NCBI RefSeq assembly: GCF_009883635.2
Contig: NZ_CP026115.2
Location: 5,146,001-5,210,000, forward strand
Reading direction: 5' to 3'
Source of the DNA: Pseudomonas putida
GTDB taxonomy: Bacteria; Pseudomonadota; Gammaproteobacteria; Pseudomonadales; Pseudomonadaceae
DNA length: 64,000 nt
Shown here: in pieces, positions 43,688-55,046 of the stretch
Layout: every line of letters begins with the position of its first letter
Position numbering within the stretch: the stretch's first letter is position 1
The notes under the pieces: generated by a model
What the model saw: the letters and a program-made list of their open reading frames with translations, nothing else
What the model was told of the DNA's origin: nothing
Database searches by the model: none
Made by a program: the position numbers and the translations under genes

Positions 43688-44062
43688 TCAGCGCGGCAAG
43701 GGCTGCTCGAGCACGGCGCGTGCTTCTGGCTTGAGGCTGTAGCACTTGTCGCTGCCAAGGCTGATCACACCCTCTGTGCACAGCCGCTTGAGCACCTCGC
43801 GTACGCTCAGGAACGACAGCGGTATGTCCAGTTGTTCCAGTTGCGCATGCACGCCGCGTACGCCAATGCTGCGCCCGGTGCGGTCTGCGTTGTAGAGCGC
43901 ATCGATCACCTTCAGGCGAATGAGGCTGGTACGCAGGCCGTATCCGCGCAGCAGTTCGCGAATCTGCACGTTGCCGGCACGCTCGTCCACGCAGGCGGCC
44001 GCTCCGTCGGCCGCTTTGCCCGGGGCGCGTCCGGTCTGCACTGAGGGTTGCGGGTTGTACAT
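43688..44062 (-). CDS. Fur-like winged-helix protein lacking clear metal sites
   Basis: 124 residues. The core LLRGYGLRTSLIRLKVIDAL followed by GVRGVHAQLEQL and SFLSVREVLKRLCTEGVISL has the layout of the Fur N-terminal DNA-binding domain. The C-terminal dimer domain and the histidine/cysteine metal ligands are absent. It may be a truncated or specialised regulator. ATG at 44062 follows AAAAGGAGCATTCAC. Divergent from pvdQ. Confidence 0.6.
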   Translation of the reverse strand: MYNPQPSVQTGRAPGKAADGAAACVDERAGNVQIRELLRGYGLRTSLIRLKVIDALYNADRTGRSIGVRGVHAQLEQLDIPLSFLSVREVLKRLCTEGVISLGSDKCYSLKPEARAVLEQPLPR

Positions 44063-44265
44063 GTGAATGCTCCTTTTCGTGGACTGTCCCGAAATATGGG
44101 TGGCTCACTGATTAGGACGAATGAGAACGGCAAATCTGCAGCTTCTGCCTGAAAAAAGATTTCTGCCGGTTTTTCTTAAAGACGGTTCGCGGCGCGCGTG
44201 CGCGTAAAATTTTCATCCAGCCATTCGTCTGATCGGGAATGACCCCCTGAATCCGAGGAGTGCCC

Positions 44266-46578
44266 GTGTTGCCAATTTCGCGTCCCTTGACCTGTGCCAG
44301 CCTGGCGGCTGCCCTGGTCGCCTCCAGCGTAGCCGTGCAGGCGCGGGAACCCAGCGCTGATGCCAGTGCGCAGATCCGCCGTACCAGTTTTGGTGTGCCG
44401 CATATCGTCGCCAAGGACGAGCGCGGCCTGGGCTATGGCATTGGCTATGCCTATGCCCAGGACAACCTGTGCCTGCTGGCCAACGAAGTGTTGACGGTCA
44501 ATGGTGAGCGCTCGCGCTATTTTGGCGTCCAGGGCAAGACCCTCGAGCAACGCGACAACCTGGCCAGCGACCTGTTCTTTACCTGGCTCAACACGCCGGC
44601 GGCAGTCAGCGGCTTCATGCAGGCCCAGCCAGCGCAGGTGCGTGAACTGCTGGAGGGGTATGCCAGCGGCTTCAATCGTGCCCTGGCCGAGCGACGCAGC
44701 CAAGGCCTGCCAGCGGAATGTGGCGATGGTCAGTGGGTACGCCCGATCACCAGCCAGGACCTGGTCAAACTGACCCGTCGCCTGCTGGCCGAAGGCGGCG
44801 TGGGCCAGTTCGCCGAAGCGTTGGCGGGCGCCCAGCCCCCCAAGCTGGCTGCTCAGCAAGCTGCCCCGTCCTTTGACGTGGCACTGGCCCAGCAGCAGCG
44901 CTTCGCCTCTGAACGCGGCAGCAACGCCGTGGCCGTGGGGGCGCAGCGCTCGGCCAATGGCCGTGGCCTGCTGCTGGCCAACCCGCACTTCCCGTGGATG
45001 GGCGGCATGCGCTTCTACCAGATGCAGCTGACCATTCCTGGCAAGCTGGATGTGATGGGGGCGGCCTTGCCTGGCCTGCCCGTGGTGAACATCGGCTTCA
45101 ACCGCCACCTGGCCTGGACCCACACGGTGGACACCTCGAAGCACTTCACCCTGTACCGCCTGCAACTGGACCCCAAGGACCCGACCCACTACCTGCAGGA
45201 TGGCCAGTCCATCCCCATGGCACAGCAGACCGTGAGCGTCACGGTCAAGGCCGCCGATGGCTCACTCAGCCAGGTCGAGCGCCAGGTCTACAGCTCCAGT
45301 TTCGGGCCGGTGGTGCAGTGGCCCGGTCGACTGGATTGGGACACCCAGGCGGCCTATAGCCTGCGCGATGCCAACCTGGACAACACGCGCGTGCTGCAGC
45401 AGTGGTATCGCATCAACCAAGCCGACAGCCTGGATGTCCTCAAGGGGTCCATCGAGCAGTTGCAGGGTATCCCATGGGTCAACACCCTGGCGGTCGATGC
45501 CGCAGGCAAGGCGCTGTACCTGAACCAGTCGGTGGTGCCCTATGTCGATCAGCAGCTGCTGAGCGAATGCAGCAACCCGGCGGCGCAAGGCCCGCTGGTG
45601 GTGCTGGACGGGTCGCGCAGCGCCTGCCAGTGGAAGGTCGATGCTCAGGCCGCACAGCCTGGTATCTTCCCGGCGCAGATGCTGCCAAGCCTGGAACGCA
45701 ACGACTTCGTGCAGAATTCCAACGACCCGGCCTGGATGGCCAACCCGGCCCAGCCGTTGACCGGGTTCTCGCCCTTGATCAGCCGCAGCGACCAGCCGCT
45801 GGGCATGCGCGGGCGTTTCGCCCTCGAGCGCCTGCAAGGCAACGCCAAGCTGGGCGTCGATGACTTGCAGCGCATGGTGCTGGATGACGATGTATACCTG
45901 GCCAGCCTGGTGCTGCCTGACCTGCTGCAGTGGTGCAAGGGGGCTGAGGCAGACCTGCAGGCCGTGTGCGCCAGCCTCGCCGTGTGGAATGGCAAGGCCG
46001 ATTTGAACAGTGGTATCGGCCTGGTGCATTTCCAGAATATGGTCGAGAGCATGGCCAAACACCCGCAAAGCTGGCGCGTGGCCTTCGACCCGGCAGACCC
46101 GCAGCACACCCCGCGTGGCTTGGCGGTGGAGCAGGCGGCGGTACGTAAACTCTTGCGCGAAGCGGCCTTGGCGTCACTGCAGCAAGTGGCCAAGGCGGGC
46201 GTGGAGGAGGGCAGCCGTTGGGGGCAGATCCAGCAGGCCGCCGATGGCACGCCGGTGCCGGGTGGGCCGCAGCAGCTGGGGGTCTACAATGCGATGTTCA
46301 GCGTACCGCACGGGCCGGGCAAGCGCCTGGTGGTCAGCGGTACCAGCTATCTGCAGTTGGTGAGTTTCACTGAAAAAGGGCCACAGGCGCGTGGGCTGCT
46401 GGCGTTCTCGCAGTCCAGCGAAGCCGGTTCAGCGCATTTCAGCGACCAGACCAAGGCGTTTGCCGCCAAGCAACTGGCAGCGATGCCGTTTACCGAGGCA
46501 CAGATCAAGGCGGACCCGGAGTATCGGCAGTATGTGATCAGTGAGCGGGATAAAGGAGTGGTGGCTAACCGGCCTTGA
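44266..46578 (+). CDS. pvdQ: Acyl-homoserine lactone acylase PvdQ
   Basis: 770 residues, Ntn-hydrolase of the penicillin acylase family, exported to the periplasm (signal peptide LTCASLAAALVASSVAVQA). The proform is expected to cleave before Ser219 in ERGSNAVAVG to give alpha and beta subunits; Ser219 becomes the nucleophile. GGMRFYQMQLTIPGKLDVMG and GFNRHLAWTHTVDTSKH form the acyl pocket region. In pseudomonads this enzyme removes the fatty acyl chain from pyoverdine precursors and hydrolyses long acyl-homoserine lactones. GTG at 44266 has AGGAG 5 bases before it; GTG at 44260 overlaps that site. It is not in a pyoverdine cluster here. Confidence 0.88.
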   Translation: MLPISRPLTCASLAAALVASSVAVQAREPSADASAQIRRTSFGVPHIVAKDERGLGYGIGYAYAQDNLCLLANEVLTVNGERSRYFGVQGKTLEQRDNLASDLFFTWLNTPAAVSGFMQAQPAQVRELLEGYASGFNRALAERRSQGLPAECGDGQWVRPITSQDLVKLTRRLLAEGGVGQFAEALAGAQPPKLAAQQAAPSFDVALAQQQRFASERGSNAVAVGAQRSANGRGLLLANPHFPWMGGMRFYQMQLTIPGKLDVMGAALPGLPVVNIGFNRHLAWTHTVDTSKHFTLYRLQLDPKDPTHYLQDGQSIPMAQQTVSVTVKAADGSLSQVERQVYSSSFGPVVQWPGRLDWDTQAAYSLRDANLDNTRVLQQWYRINQADSLDVLKGSIEQLQGIPWVNTLAVDAAGKALYLNQSVVPYVDQQLLSECSNPAAQGPLVVLDGSRSACQWKVDAQAAQPGIFPAQMLPSLERNDFVQNSNDPAWMANPAQPLTGFSPLISRSDQPLGMRGRFALERLQGNAKLGVDDLQRMVLDDDVYLASLVLPDLLQWCKGAEADLQAVCASLAVWNGKADLNSGIGLVHFQNMVESMAKHPQSWRVAFDPADPQHTPRGLAVEQAAVRKLLREAALASLQQVAKAGVEEGSRWGQIQQAADGTPVPGGPQQLGVYNAMFSVPHGPGKRLVVSGTSYLQLVSFTEKGPQARGLLAFSQSSEAGSAHFSDQTKAFAAKQLAAMPFTEAQIKADPEYRQYVISERDKGVVANRP

Positions 46579-46596
46579 GGCTTTAGCCTGCACAGG

Positions 46597-46624
46597 CTTC
46601 TTCGCGGGCGCGCCCGCGAAGAAG
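46597..46624. terminator. REP-type perfect palindrome between pvdQ and lpxH
   Basis: 28-base perfect palindrome with CTTCTTCGCGGGC arms, between convergent pvdQ and lpxH. It may terminate both. Confidence 0.65.
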
Positions 46625-46637
46625 TCGGCTCGGACTT

Positions 46638-47360
46638 TCAGGAGAACTCGAACGGCTCCAGGGCAAAGCCTTGCCCATCGACCTGCAAGGTCCAGCCCCT
46701 GCGGTCCCAGTCCCCCAGCACGATGCGCCGTGCCGGTTCGCCATCCACCACCAGCTTGTGAATCGCCGGCCGGTGGGTGTGGCCATGCACCAGGGTGCGC
46801 ACGCCGTGCGCCGCCATCACCTTCGGCACTTCTTCCGGTGTGACGTCGACAATCTCGGTAGCCTTCATACGCGTCTGCGCCCGGCTTTCGCTGCGCAGCT
46901 TGCGCGCCAGTTTCTGCCGGGTGGCCAGCGGCAGATGCCGGAGGATCCACAGGCTCACTGGGTTGCGCAGGTAGCGGCGCATCTTCATGTAGGCCAGGTC
47001 GCGGGTGCACAGGGTGTCGCCATGCATCAGCAGTACCTGTTCACCGCCCAGCTCGATCACGCTCGGGTCGGCCAGCAGCGTGCAGCCGGCGGCCGTGCAG
47101 AAATCCTGGCCAATCAGGAAGTCGCGGTTGCCATGCATCAGGTAGATCGCCGTGCCGCTGTCGCTGAGCTGGCGCAAGGCCTGGCAGATCGACTGCTGGA
47201 ACGGGGTCATGGCATCGTCACCGATCCACGCTTCGAAGAAGTCACCGAGGATGTACAGCGCCTTGGCGTGACGGGCGCGGCCGTCGAGCAGATCTAGAAA
47301 CGCCCGGGTTATGTCCGGGCGTTCTTCTTGCAAATGCAGATCAGAGATCAGCAGAATCAC
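46638..47360 (-). CDS. lpxH: UDP-2,3-diacylglucosamine diphosphatase
   Basis: 240 residues, calcineurin-like metallophosphoesterase that hydrolyses UDP-2,3-diacylglucosamine to lipid X in lipid A synthesis; cytoplasmic membrane-associated. Metal ligands: Asp7 and His9 (ISDLHL), Asp40 (LGDFFEAW), Asn78 (HGNRDF), and the histidines in LMHGDTL and HGHTHRP. It starts with GTG inside the ppiB stop (GTGA), so the two are coupled. Confidence 0.93.
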   Translation of the reverse strand: MILLISDLHLQEERPDITRAFLDLLDGRARHAKALYILGDFFEAWIGDDAMTPFQQSICQALRQLSDSGTAIYLMHGNRDFLIGQDFCTAAGCTLLADPSVIELGGEQVLLMHGDTLCTRDLAYMKMRRYLRNPVSLWILRHLPLATRQKLARKLRSESRAQTRMKATEIVDVTPEEVPKVMAAHGVRTLVHGHTHRPAIHKLVVDGEPARRIVLGDWDRRGWTLQVDGQGFALEPFEFS

Positions 47361-47860
47361 TCAATGATCTCGGCTTTCTCGATGATCACGTCTTCTTTCG
47401 GCACGTCCTGGTGGCCAGCTTTGGAACCGGTGGCAACCTTTTCGATAGCGTCGACGACTTCACGGCCTTCGATCACTTCACCGAATACCGCGTAGCCCCA
47501 GCCCTGAGTGTTCTTGCCGCTGTGGTTGAGGAAGTCATTGTTGGAGGCATTGATGAAGAACTGCGCGGAGGCGGAGTGCGGGTCCATGGTGCGGGCCATG
47601 GCGATGGTGTACTTGTCGTTCTTCAGGCCATTGTCGGCTTCGTTCTGGATGCTGGCACGCTTGTCACGCTTTTCGTTCATGCCTGGCTCAAAACCGCCGC
47701 CCTGGATCATGAAGCCCTTGATCACACGGTGGAAGACGACATTGCTGTAATGGCCGGCTTTGACGTACTCGATGAAGTTGGCCACGGTAATCGGGGCTTT
47801 TTCAGCGTTCAGTTCAATGACGATGTCGCCGTGGTTGGTGGTCAGTTTGACTTTGGACAT
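47357..47860 (-). CDS. ppiB: Cytoplasmic peptidyl-prolyl cis-trans isomerase B (cyclophilin)
   Basis: 167 residues, cyclophilin fold with the catalytic region [18 protein letters not shown], the QFFIN segment in [13 protein letters not shown], and [15 protein letters not shown]. No signal peptide, as expected for PpiB rather than PpiA. ATG at 47860. Upstream of lpxH in one operon and divergent from glnS. Confidence 0.92.
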   Translation of the reverse strand: MSKVKLTTNHGDIVIELNAEKAPITVANFIEYVKAGHYSNVVFHRVIKGFMIQGGGFEPGMNEKRDKRASIQNEADNGLKNDKYTIAMARTMDPHSASAQFFINASNNDFLNHSGKNTQGWGYAVFGEVIEGREVVDAIEKVATGSKAGHQDVPKEDVIIEKAEIIE

Positions 47861-48108
47861 GCTGAAATTCGCTCTTTCAAGGCATACGGGAATAGGTTGC
47901 GCAGGGCGCGTGTAGTCACCTGACGCAGGATCGGGCAACCGCGACACATGTTCATGGCACAGGGTGCACGACGATCATTTTGCACGGATCGCGATAAAAC
48001 GCGCCAGTTTGTCGGTGCCCGGCTGTCAGCAGCTTGACTGCTTCGGCTATGATAGGCCCTTTGATTCAATCGGCCTACCCAGGCCGGACACGTGCATTCA
48101 AGGATCCT

Positions 48109-49812
<1,704 letters not shown>

Positions 49813-49821
49813 GGAATCGCC

Positions 49822-51204
49822 GTGCTTACCATCTACAACACGCTGAGCAAGACCAAGGAAGCCTTCAAGCCGCTCGATGGCAACAAGGTGCGCATGTACG
49901 TGTGCGGCATGACCGTGTACGACTACTGCCACCTTGGCCACGGCCGCAGCATGGTGGCGTTCGACCTGGTGACCCGCTGGCTGCGTAAAAGCGGCTACGA
50001 CCTGACCTACGTGCGCAACATCACCGACATCGACGACAAGATCATCAACCGCGCCAACGAAAACGGCGAGGCGTTCGACGCCCTGACCGCGCGCATGATC
50101 GACGCGATGCACGAGGACGAGCGCCGCCTGAACATCCTCAAACCAGACCTGGAGCCGCGTGCCACCGACCATATCGCCGGCATGCACGCGATGATCCAGA
50201 CCCTGATCGACAAGGGCTATGCCTACGCGCCGGGCAACGGTGACGTGTACTACCGGGTCGGCAAGTTCGTCGGCTACGGCAAGCTGTCGCGCAAGAAGAT
50301 CGAGGACCTGCGCATCGGTGCCCGCATCGAGGTCGACGAGGCCAAGCAGGACCCACTGGACTTCGTCCTGTGGAAAGGCGTCAAGCCGGGCGAGCCATAT
50401 TGGGATTCGCCGTGGGGCCCGGGCCGTCCGGGCTGGCACATCGAGTGCTCGGTGATGTCCACCTGCTGCCTGGGCGAGAGCTTCGACATCCACGGTGGCG
50501 GCAGTGACCTGGAGTTCCCGCACCACGAGAACGAGATCGCCCAGAGCGAGGCAGCCACTGGCAAGCAGTACGCCAACAGCTGGATGCACTGCGGCATGAT
50601 CCGCATCAATGGCGAGAAGATGTCCAAGTCGTTGAACAACTTCTTCACCATTCGCGACGTGCTCGACAAGTACCACCCGGAGGTGGTGCGCTACCTGCTG
50701 GTGGCCAGCCACTATCGCAGCGCCATCAACTACTCCGAAGACAGCCTGCGCGATGCCAAGGGCGCCCTGGAGCGCTTCTACCACGCCCTGCGTGGTCTGC
50801 CACGGGTTGCCGCCAAGGGTGGTGAAGCGTTCGTCGAGCGCTTCAGCGTGGCGATGAACGACGACTTCGGTACGCCAGAGGCCTGCGCCGTGCTGTTCGA
50901 CCTGGTGCGCGAAATCAACCGCCTGCGTGACAGCGATGTCGACGCGGCGGCCGGCCTGGCCGGTCGCTTGCGCGAGTTGGGCGATGTGCTGGGCGTGCTG
51001 CAGCTGGAAGCCGATGACTTCCTGCGTGCCGGTGCCGAAGGCAAGGTCGACGCGGCTGAGGTGGAAGCCTTGATCCAGGCGCGCCTGCAGGCGCGTGCGG
51101 ACAAGAACTGGGCGGAGTCCGACCGCATCCGTGACCAGATCACTGCCATGGGTGTGGTGCTGGAAGACAGCAAGGGTGCCACTACCTGGCGCCTGGCTGA
51201 CTGA
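49822..51204 (+). CDS. cysS: Cysteinyl-tRNA synthetase
   Basis: 460 residues, class I. HIGH-type motif [14 protein letters not shown] loop [10 protein letters not shown], and zinc ligands Cys in YVCGMTVYD, Cys in [15 protein letters not shown] and His in [10 protein letters not shown]. Downstream of glnS; a strong terminator follows at 51214. Confidence 0.95.
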   Translation: MLTIYNTLSKTKEAFKPLDGNKVRMYVCGMTVYDYCHLGHGRSMVAFDLVTRWLRKSGYDLTYVRNITDIDDKIINRANENGEAFDALTARMIDAMHEDERRLNILKPDLEPRATDHIAGMHAMIQTLIDKGYAYAPGNGDVYYRVGKFVGYGKLSRKKIEDLRIGARIEVDEAKQDPLDFVLWKGVKPGEPYWDSPWGPGRPGWHIECSVMSTCCLGESFDIHGGGSDLEFPHHENEIAQSEAATGKQYANSWMHCGMIRINGEKMSKSLNNFFTIRDVLDKYHPEVVRYLLVASHYRSAINYSEDSLRDAKGALERFYHALRGLPRVAAKGGEAFVERFSVAMNDDFGTPEACAVLFDLVREINRLRDSDVDAAAGLAGRLRELGDVLGVLQLEADDFLRAGAEGKVDAAEVEALIQARLQARADKNWAESDRIRDQITAMGVVLEDSKGATTWRLAD

Positions 51205-51213
51205 TCGGCGTCA

Positions 51214-51236
51214 TTGGGGCCGCAAAGCGGCCCCAA
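51214..51236. terminator. Bidirectional terminator
   Basis: Perfect 10-base arms 51214-51223 and 51227-51236 around AAA, between the convergent stops of cysS and the sensor kinase gene. Confidence 0.75.
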
Positions 51237-51238
51237 CT

Positions 51239-52630
51239 TTATTTGGCCAAACCGGCCAGGGGGCAGTGCAACACCAATTTCGCCCCTCCCAGCTCGCTCT
51301 CGCCAATCTCCAGCCCGAACCCATGCAGGTCGACGATCGCCGCAACGATCGACAACCCCAGCCCGAACCCGGAATGGCGGTGGCCTTCCTCGCTGCGATA
51401 GAAGCGCTTCAACACCGCAGCCCGCTCTTCTTCGGGAATGCCCGGCCCGCTGTCTTCAATGGCGATGTGCACACCCAGCTCATCCTGAGTCGCCTTGATG
51501 GCAACCCGGCCGTCTTCGGGTGTGAACTTGATGGCATTGCCCACCAGGTTGGCCAGCGCTTCGAACAGCAGCTCGCGATCACCATGCAGCGCCGGCAACT
51601 GGGCAGGCTGTTCGAGACTCAGGCGGATGCCGCCATCCTCGGCCAGCGGCAGGTAGAAGTCGTGCAGTTCCACCAGCAGGTCGTGCGGATCGAGCTGAAC
51701 GAAGCCGGCGCGACGCTGGCGGTCTTCCAGCTCGCTGATGCGCAGCAGGCCACGGAAGCGTGCCATCAACGTGTCGGTCTCGCCGATCGCCTGGTCCAGC
51801 GCTTCGGCTTGTGGCGAGTCGTGCGTGCTCTGCTGGCGAATACGGTACAGCTGAGCCCGCAGGCGGGTGAGGGGTGTGCGCAGGTCGTGGGCGATGTTGT
51901 CGCAGACGCCTTTGACCTCGTGCATCAGCCGTTCGATGCGGTCGAGCATGGCGTTGACGATATCGGCGAGCATGTCCAGCTCATCGCGGCGGGCCGACAG
52001 CGGCAAGCGGTGGGTGAGGTCGCCGGCGACGATCAGCTCGGCTTGGGCCTGAATGGCACGAATGCGCTTCAGCGGCCGGCGGCGCAGCAGGTACCAACCG
52101 GCAAACCCCGGAATCAGAGTCAGCGAGATACCCCACAACAAGGCATGCAGGATGATGCGGGTGACCACGAACAACGAGCCATTGTCGCGGAACAACACCA
52201 GCCAGCGGCCATCCTGCACCTTGATCGCCACAGCATCGCAGCTGTCACGTGGCATGTGCGGGTCGTCAGCGTCCAGGCAGCGCTTGAGCTCGTGCACCTT
52301 GCCGTCCAGGCCAAGGTCAGGGGGAATCGCGCGAATGCGCCCGCCCACCGGGTTGAGCTGGGCGTCGAACAGGCCGTAGGCATCGAAACTGCGCTCTTCG
52401 AACGCCTGGCTGGCGATCAGGGCATCGTCCAGCTGTTTGCCACTCATATGCGCGAACAGGTGCTGGCGCTGCAGCATGGAGTGACGGGTGAGCTTGTTCA
52501 GGTAACTGGAAACCTCGAAATACAGCACCCCCATGAGGATGCTGCTCCAGGCCACGAACAGGAAACTGTACAGCGCCAACAGGCGACTGGTGGACGAACT
52601 CCAGCCCTTAGACGGGTTCAGCAATGGCAT
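51239..52630 (-). CDS. Two-component sensor histidine kinase
   Basis: 463 residues. Two membrane helices (about 15-40 and 156-180) border a periplasmic domain of about 115 residues that includes a CDAVAIKVQDGRWLVLF strand. A HAMP domain follows, then HisKA with the phospho-acceptor His248 (CDNIAHDLRTPLTRLRAQL), and an ATPase domain with N box NLVGNAIKFTPEDG, G1 DSGPGIPEEE and G2 GFGLGLSIV. Its gene overlaps the regulator gene by 23 bases. Signal unknown. Confidence 0.88.
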   Translation of the reverse strand: MPLLNPSKGWSSSTSRLLALYSFLFVAWSSILMGVLYFEVSSYLNKLTRHSMLQRQHLFAHMSGKQLDDALIASQAFEERSFDAYGLFDAQLNPVGGRIRAIPPDLGLDGKVHELKRCLDADDPHMPRDSCDAVAIKVQDGRWLVLFRDNGSLFVVTRIILHALLWGISLTLIPGFAGWYLLRRRPLKRIRAIQAQAELIVAGDLTHRLPLSARRDELDMLADIVNAMLDRIERLMHEVKGVCDNIAHDLRTPLTRLRAQLYRIRQQSTHDSPQAEALDQAIGETDTLMARFRGLLRISELEDRQRRAGFVQLDPHDLLVELHDFYLPLAEDGGIRLSLEQPAQLPALHGDRELLFEALANLVGNAIKFTPEDGRVAIKATQDELGVHIAIEDSGPGIPEEERAAVLKRFYRSEEGHRHSGFGLGLSIVAAIVDLHGFGLEIGESELGGAKLVLHCPLAGLAK

Positions 52631-53288
52631 AACCCGAGCCCCGTACCGTACGGATCAGCGGCGACTGGCCGGCGGAGTCGATCTTCTTGCGCAGGCGGCC
52701 GATGTGCACGTCAATCAGGTTGGTGCCCGGATCGAAGTGGTAGCCCCAGACTTCCTCGAAGATCATCATCCGCGTGATAACCTGGCCGCTGTGGCGCATC
52801 AGGTATTCCAGCAGCTTGTACTCGGTGGGCAGCAGGTTGAGGGTGTGCTCGCCGCGGCGGGCCTCGTGGCTGATCAGGTCCAGCTGCAGGTCGGCGACCT
52901 GCAGGCGGGTCTGGGTCATGGGTACGCTGTTGCGCCGCAGCAGCACTTCGACCCTCGCCGCCATCTCGTCCGAGGCGAACGGCTTGGTCAGGTAGTCGTC
53001 GCCACCGGCCCGCAGGCCGCGCACGCGCTCATCCACGTCGGACAGGGCGCTGATCATCAGGATTGGCGTCGCGATCTTCAGGTTGCGCAGGGTAGTGACG
53101 ATCGTCAGGCCATCGACCTCAGGCAGCATGCGGTCTACGGTGATCAGGTCGTAACCGCCGGCAATGGCCTTGGCCAGGCCCTCGCGGCCATTGTCGGCCC
53201 AATCCACTTCCAGGCCGTGGCTGGAGAGTTCGGCGACGATTTCCTGGCCGGTGACGGCGTCGTCTTCGATGGTCAGTACGCGTGGCAT
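52608..53288 (-). CDS. Two-component response regulator, OmpR family
   Basis: 226 residues. Receiver domain with acidic pair EDD at 8-10, phospho-acceptor Asp52 in ITVDRMLPEVDG and the conserved lysine in YLTKPF. A winged-helix effector domain follows (TRMMIFEEVWGYHFDPGTN, then VRGSGYAI). Cognate of the kinase downstream. Targets unknown. Confidence 0.9.
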   Translation of the reverse strand: MPRVLTIEDDAVTGQEIVAELSSHGLEVDWADNGREGLAKAIAGGYDLITVDRMLPEVDGLTIVTTLRNLKIATPILMISALSDVDERVRGLRAGGDDYLTKPFASDEMAARVEVLLRRNSVPMTQTRLQVADLQLDLISHEARRGEHTLNLLPTEYKLLEYLMRHSGQVITRMMIFEEVWGYHFDPGTNLIDVHIGRLRKKIDSAGQSPLIRTVRGSGYAIAEPV

Positions 53289-53382
53289 GCTCGTTCCTGG
53301 GCGTCTATTTGGAGATTTGATTGTGCCAAAGAATAGCCAAACAGCGATTTAAGAAAAATTCATCTACGGCGGGTAAAACAAA

Positions 53383-53413
53383 ACGGGGCATGCCAGTGTC
53401 TGGCATGCCCCGT
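53383..53413 (-). terminator. Terminator after ilvE
   Basis: Perfect 14-base arms 53383-53396 and 53400-53413 with a TGT loop, 20 bases past the ilvE stop. The A-rich stretch on the plus strand side becomes a T-rich tail for the minus transcript. Confidence 0.8.
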
Positions 53414-53434
53414 CGATCAGCGTGGCGCAGCGGC

Positions 53435-54454
53435 TCAGGCGACCTTGACGATCCAGCCTGCCGGTGCTTCGACGTCACCGCTCTGGATACCGGTCAACTC
53501 GTTATAGAGCTTCTGGGTGATCGGGCCGACTTTTTCCAGGTCGTGGAACACGTGCAGCTTGCCGTTGTACTCGATGCCACCGATCGGGGTGATCACCGCA
53601 GCGGTGCCGCAGGCGCCGGCTTCGATGAAGCGGTCGAGTTTGTTGATCTCGACGTCGCCTTCGATCACGGTCAGGCCCAGGCGCGATTGCGCCAGTTCCA
53701 TCAGCGACAGGCGGGTGATGCCTGGCAGTACCGAGGCCGATTTCGGGGTGACGAATTCGTTGTTGGCGGTGATGCCGAAGAAGTTGGCCGAACCGACTTC
53801 CTCGATCTTGGTGTGGGTCAGCGGATCGAGGTAGATGGCGTCGGCGAAGTTGGCCTTCTTGGCTTCAGCGCCCGGTTGCAGGCTGGCCGCGTAGTTGCCA
53901 CCGACCTTGGCTGCGCCAGTGCCCTGAGGGGCGGCACGGTCGAAGCTGGAGATCTGGAAGTTGTGCGGCTTCATGCCGCCCTTGAAGTACGAGCCAACCG
54001 GGATGGCGAAGACCGAGAAGATGAACTCGGGGGCGGTGCGCACGCCGATGTTGTCGCCGGTACCGATCACGAACGGGCGCAGGTACAGGGCGCCTTTGCC
54101 GTGCGGCGGGACGAACTTCTCGTTGGCCTTGACCACTTGCTTGCACGCTTCGATGAACACATCGGTCGGCACCTGCGGCATCAGCAGGCGCGCGCAGCTG
54201 CGCTGCATGCGGGCGGCGTTCTGGTCTGGGCGGAACAGGTTGATCGAGCCGTCCTTGCAACGGTAGGCCTTGAGGCCTTCGAAGCACTGCTGGCCATAGT
54301 GCAGGGCGGTGGAGCCTTCACTGATGTGCAGCACGTTGTCTTCGGTCAGGGTGCCTTTGTCCCACTCACCATTGCGCCACACGGACAGGTAGCGCTTGTC
54401 GGTCTTGATGTAGTCGAAACCCAGCTTGTCCCAGTTAATGCTTTCGTTACTCAT
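53435..54454 (-). CDS. ilvE: Branched-chain amino acid aminotransferase
   Basis: 339 residues, fold-type IV PLP aminotransferase catalysing the last step of leucine, isoleucine and valine synthesis. Motifs: FEGLKAYRCKDGSINLFRP, the region with PLP contacts GGNYAASLQPGAEAKKANF, and EVGSANFFGITANNEFVTP. ATG at 54454. Stands alone. Confidence 0.92.
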   Translation of the reverse strand: MSNESINWDKLGFDYIKTDKRYLSVWRNGEWDKGTLTEDNVLHISEGSTALHYGQQCFEGLKAYRCKDGSINLFRPDQNAARMQRSCARLLMPQVPTDVFIEACKQVVKANEKFVPPHGKGALYLRPFVIGTGDNIGVRTAPEFIFSVFAIPVGSYFKGGMKPHNFQISSFDRAAPQGTGAAKVGGNYAASLQPGAEAKKANFADAIYLDPLTHTKIEEVGSANFFGITANNEFVTPKSASVLPGITRLSLMELAQSRLGLTVIEGDVEINKLDRFIEAGACGTAAVITPIGGIEYNGKLHVFHDLEKVGPITQKLYNELTGIQSGDVEAPAGWIVKVA

Positions 54455-54614
54455 GACACCCTCGATTGTCTTGCAAGTGCCCGATCGCTCGGGCTGCTGT
54501 TATATGCGCACCACGCCACGATAATACAAAGCTCGCGGATCGGGAACGGCCAGTCACGAATTGGGTGAGGCCTGGGTGCAGGACGGGGGATTTTCAGCGC
54601 CTGGCTACCCAGCC

Positions 54615-54980
54615 TTACTCTTCAATCTGCTGACAAAACCGCAACAGGTTGCCGAACGGGTCACGGATCTGCATCTGCAACCCCCAATCGACCCGTTCGA
54701 CCTGGGGCCGGGCATAGCCGTACTGCTTGTCCAGCAATTCCCGCTCCAGTGCGCGCAGGTCTTCGGTGCGGGCGAACACGGTCGAGCCTGGGCAGGCATC
54801 GCCGTGGTGTTCGCTCAGGTGCAGGATCAACCCGTCACGATGAATCTGCGCATAGAGCGGCAGGTCGGGGCTGAAGCGGTGTTGCCAGTCAAGCTGGAAG
54901 CCCAGGAAGTCCAGATAGAACTCCCGGGCCTTGTCGATGCAGAAGATACGCAGTATGGGAATGGCAGGGGCCAGGGGCAT
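54615..54980 (-). CDS. VOC-superfamily (glyoxalase/bleomycin resistance) protein
   Basis: 121 residues with two beta-alpha-beta-beta-beta units: FYLDFLGFQLDWQHRF and the metal-site-like ILHLSEHHGDACPG in the first half, and RDPFGNLLRFCQQ at the end. It resembles the bleomycin-binding and glyoxalase family; substrate unknown. Confidence 0.78.
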   Translation of the reverse strand: MPLAPAIPILRIFCIDKAREFYLDFLGFQLDWQHRFSPDLPLYAQIHRDGLILHLSEHHGDACPGSTVFARTEDLRALERELLDKQYGYARPQVERVDWGLQMQIRDPFGNLLRFCQQIEE

Positions 54981-55046
54981 GTGCTGTCCTTGTGAGGTTG
55001 TCGGTTGTGTCTAGGCTAATACGTCTGCAACGAGCAAATACGCAGG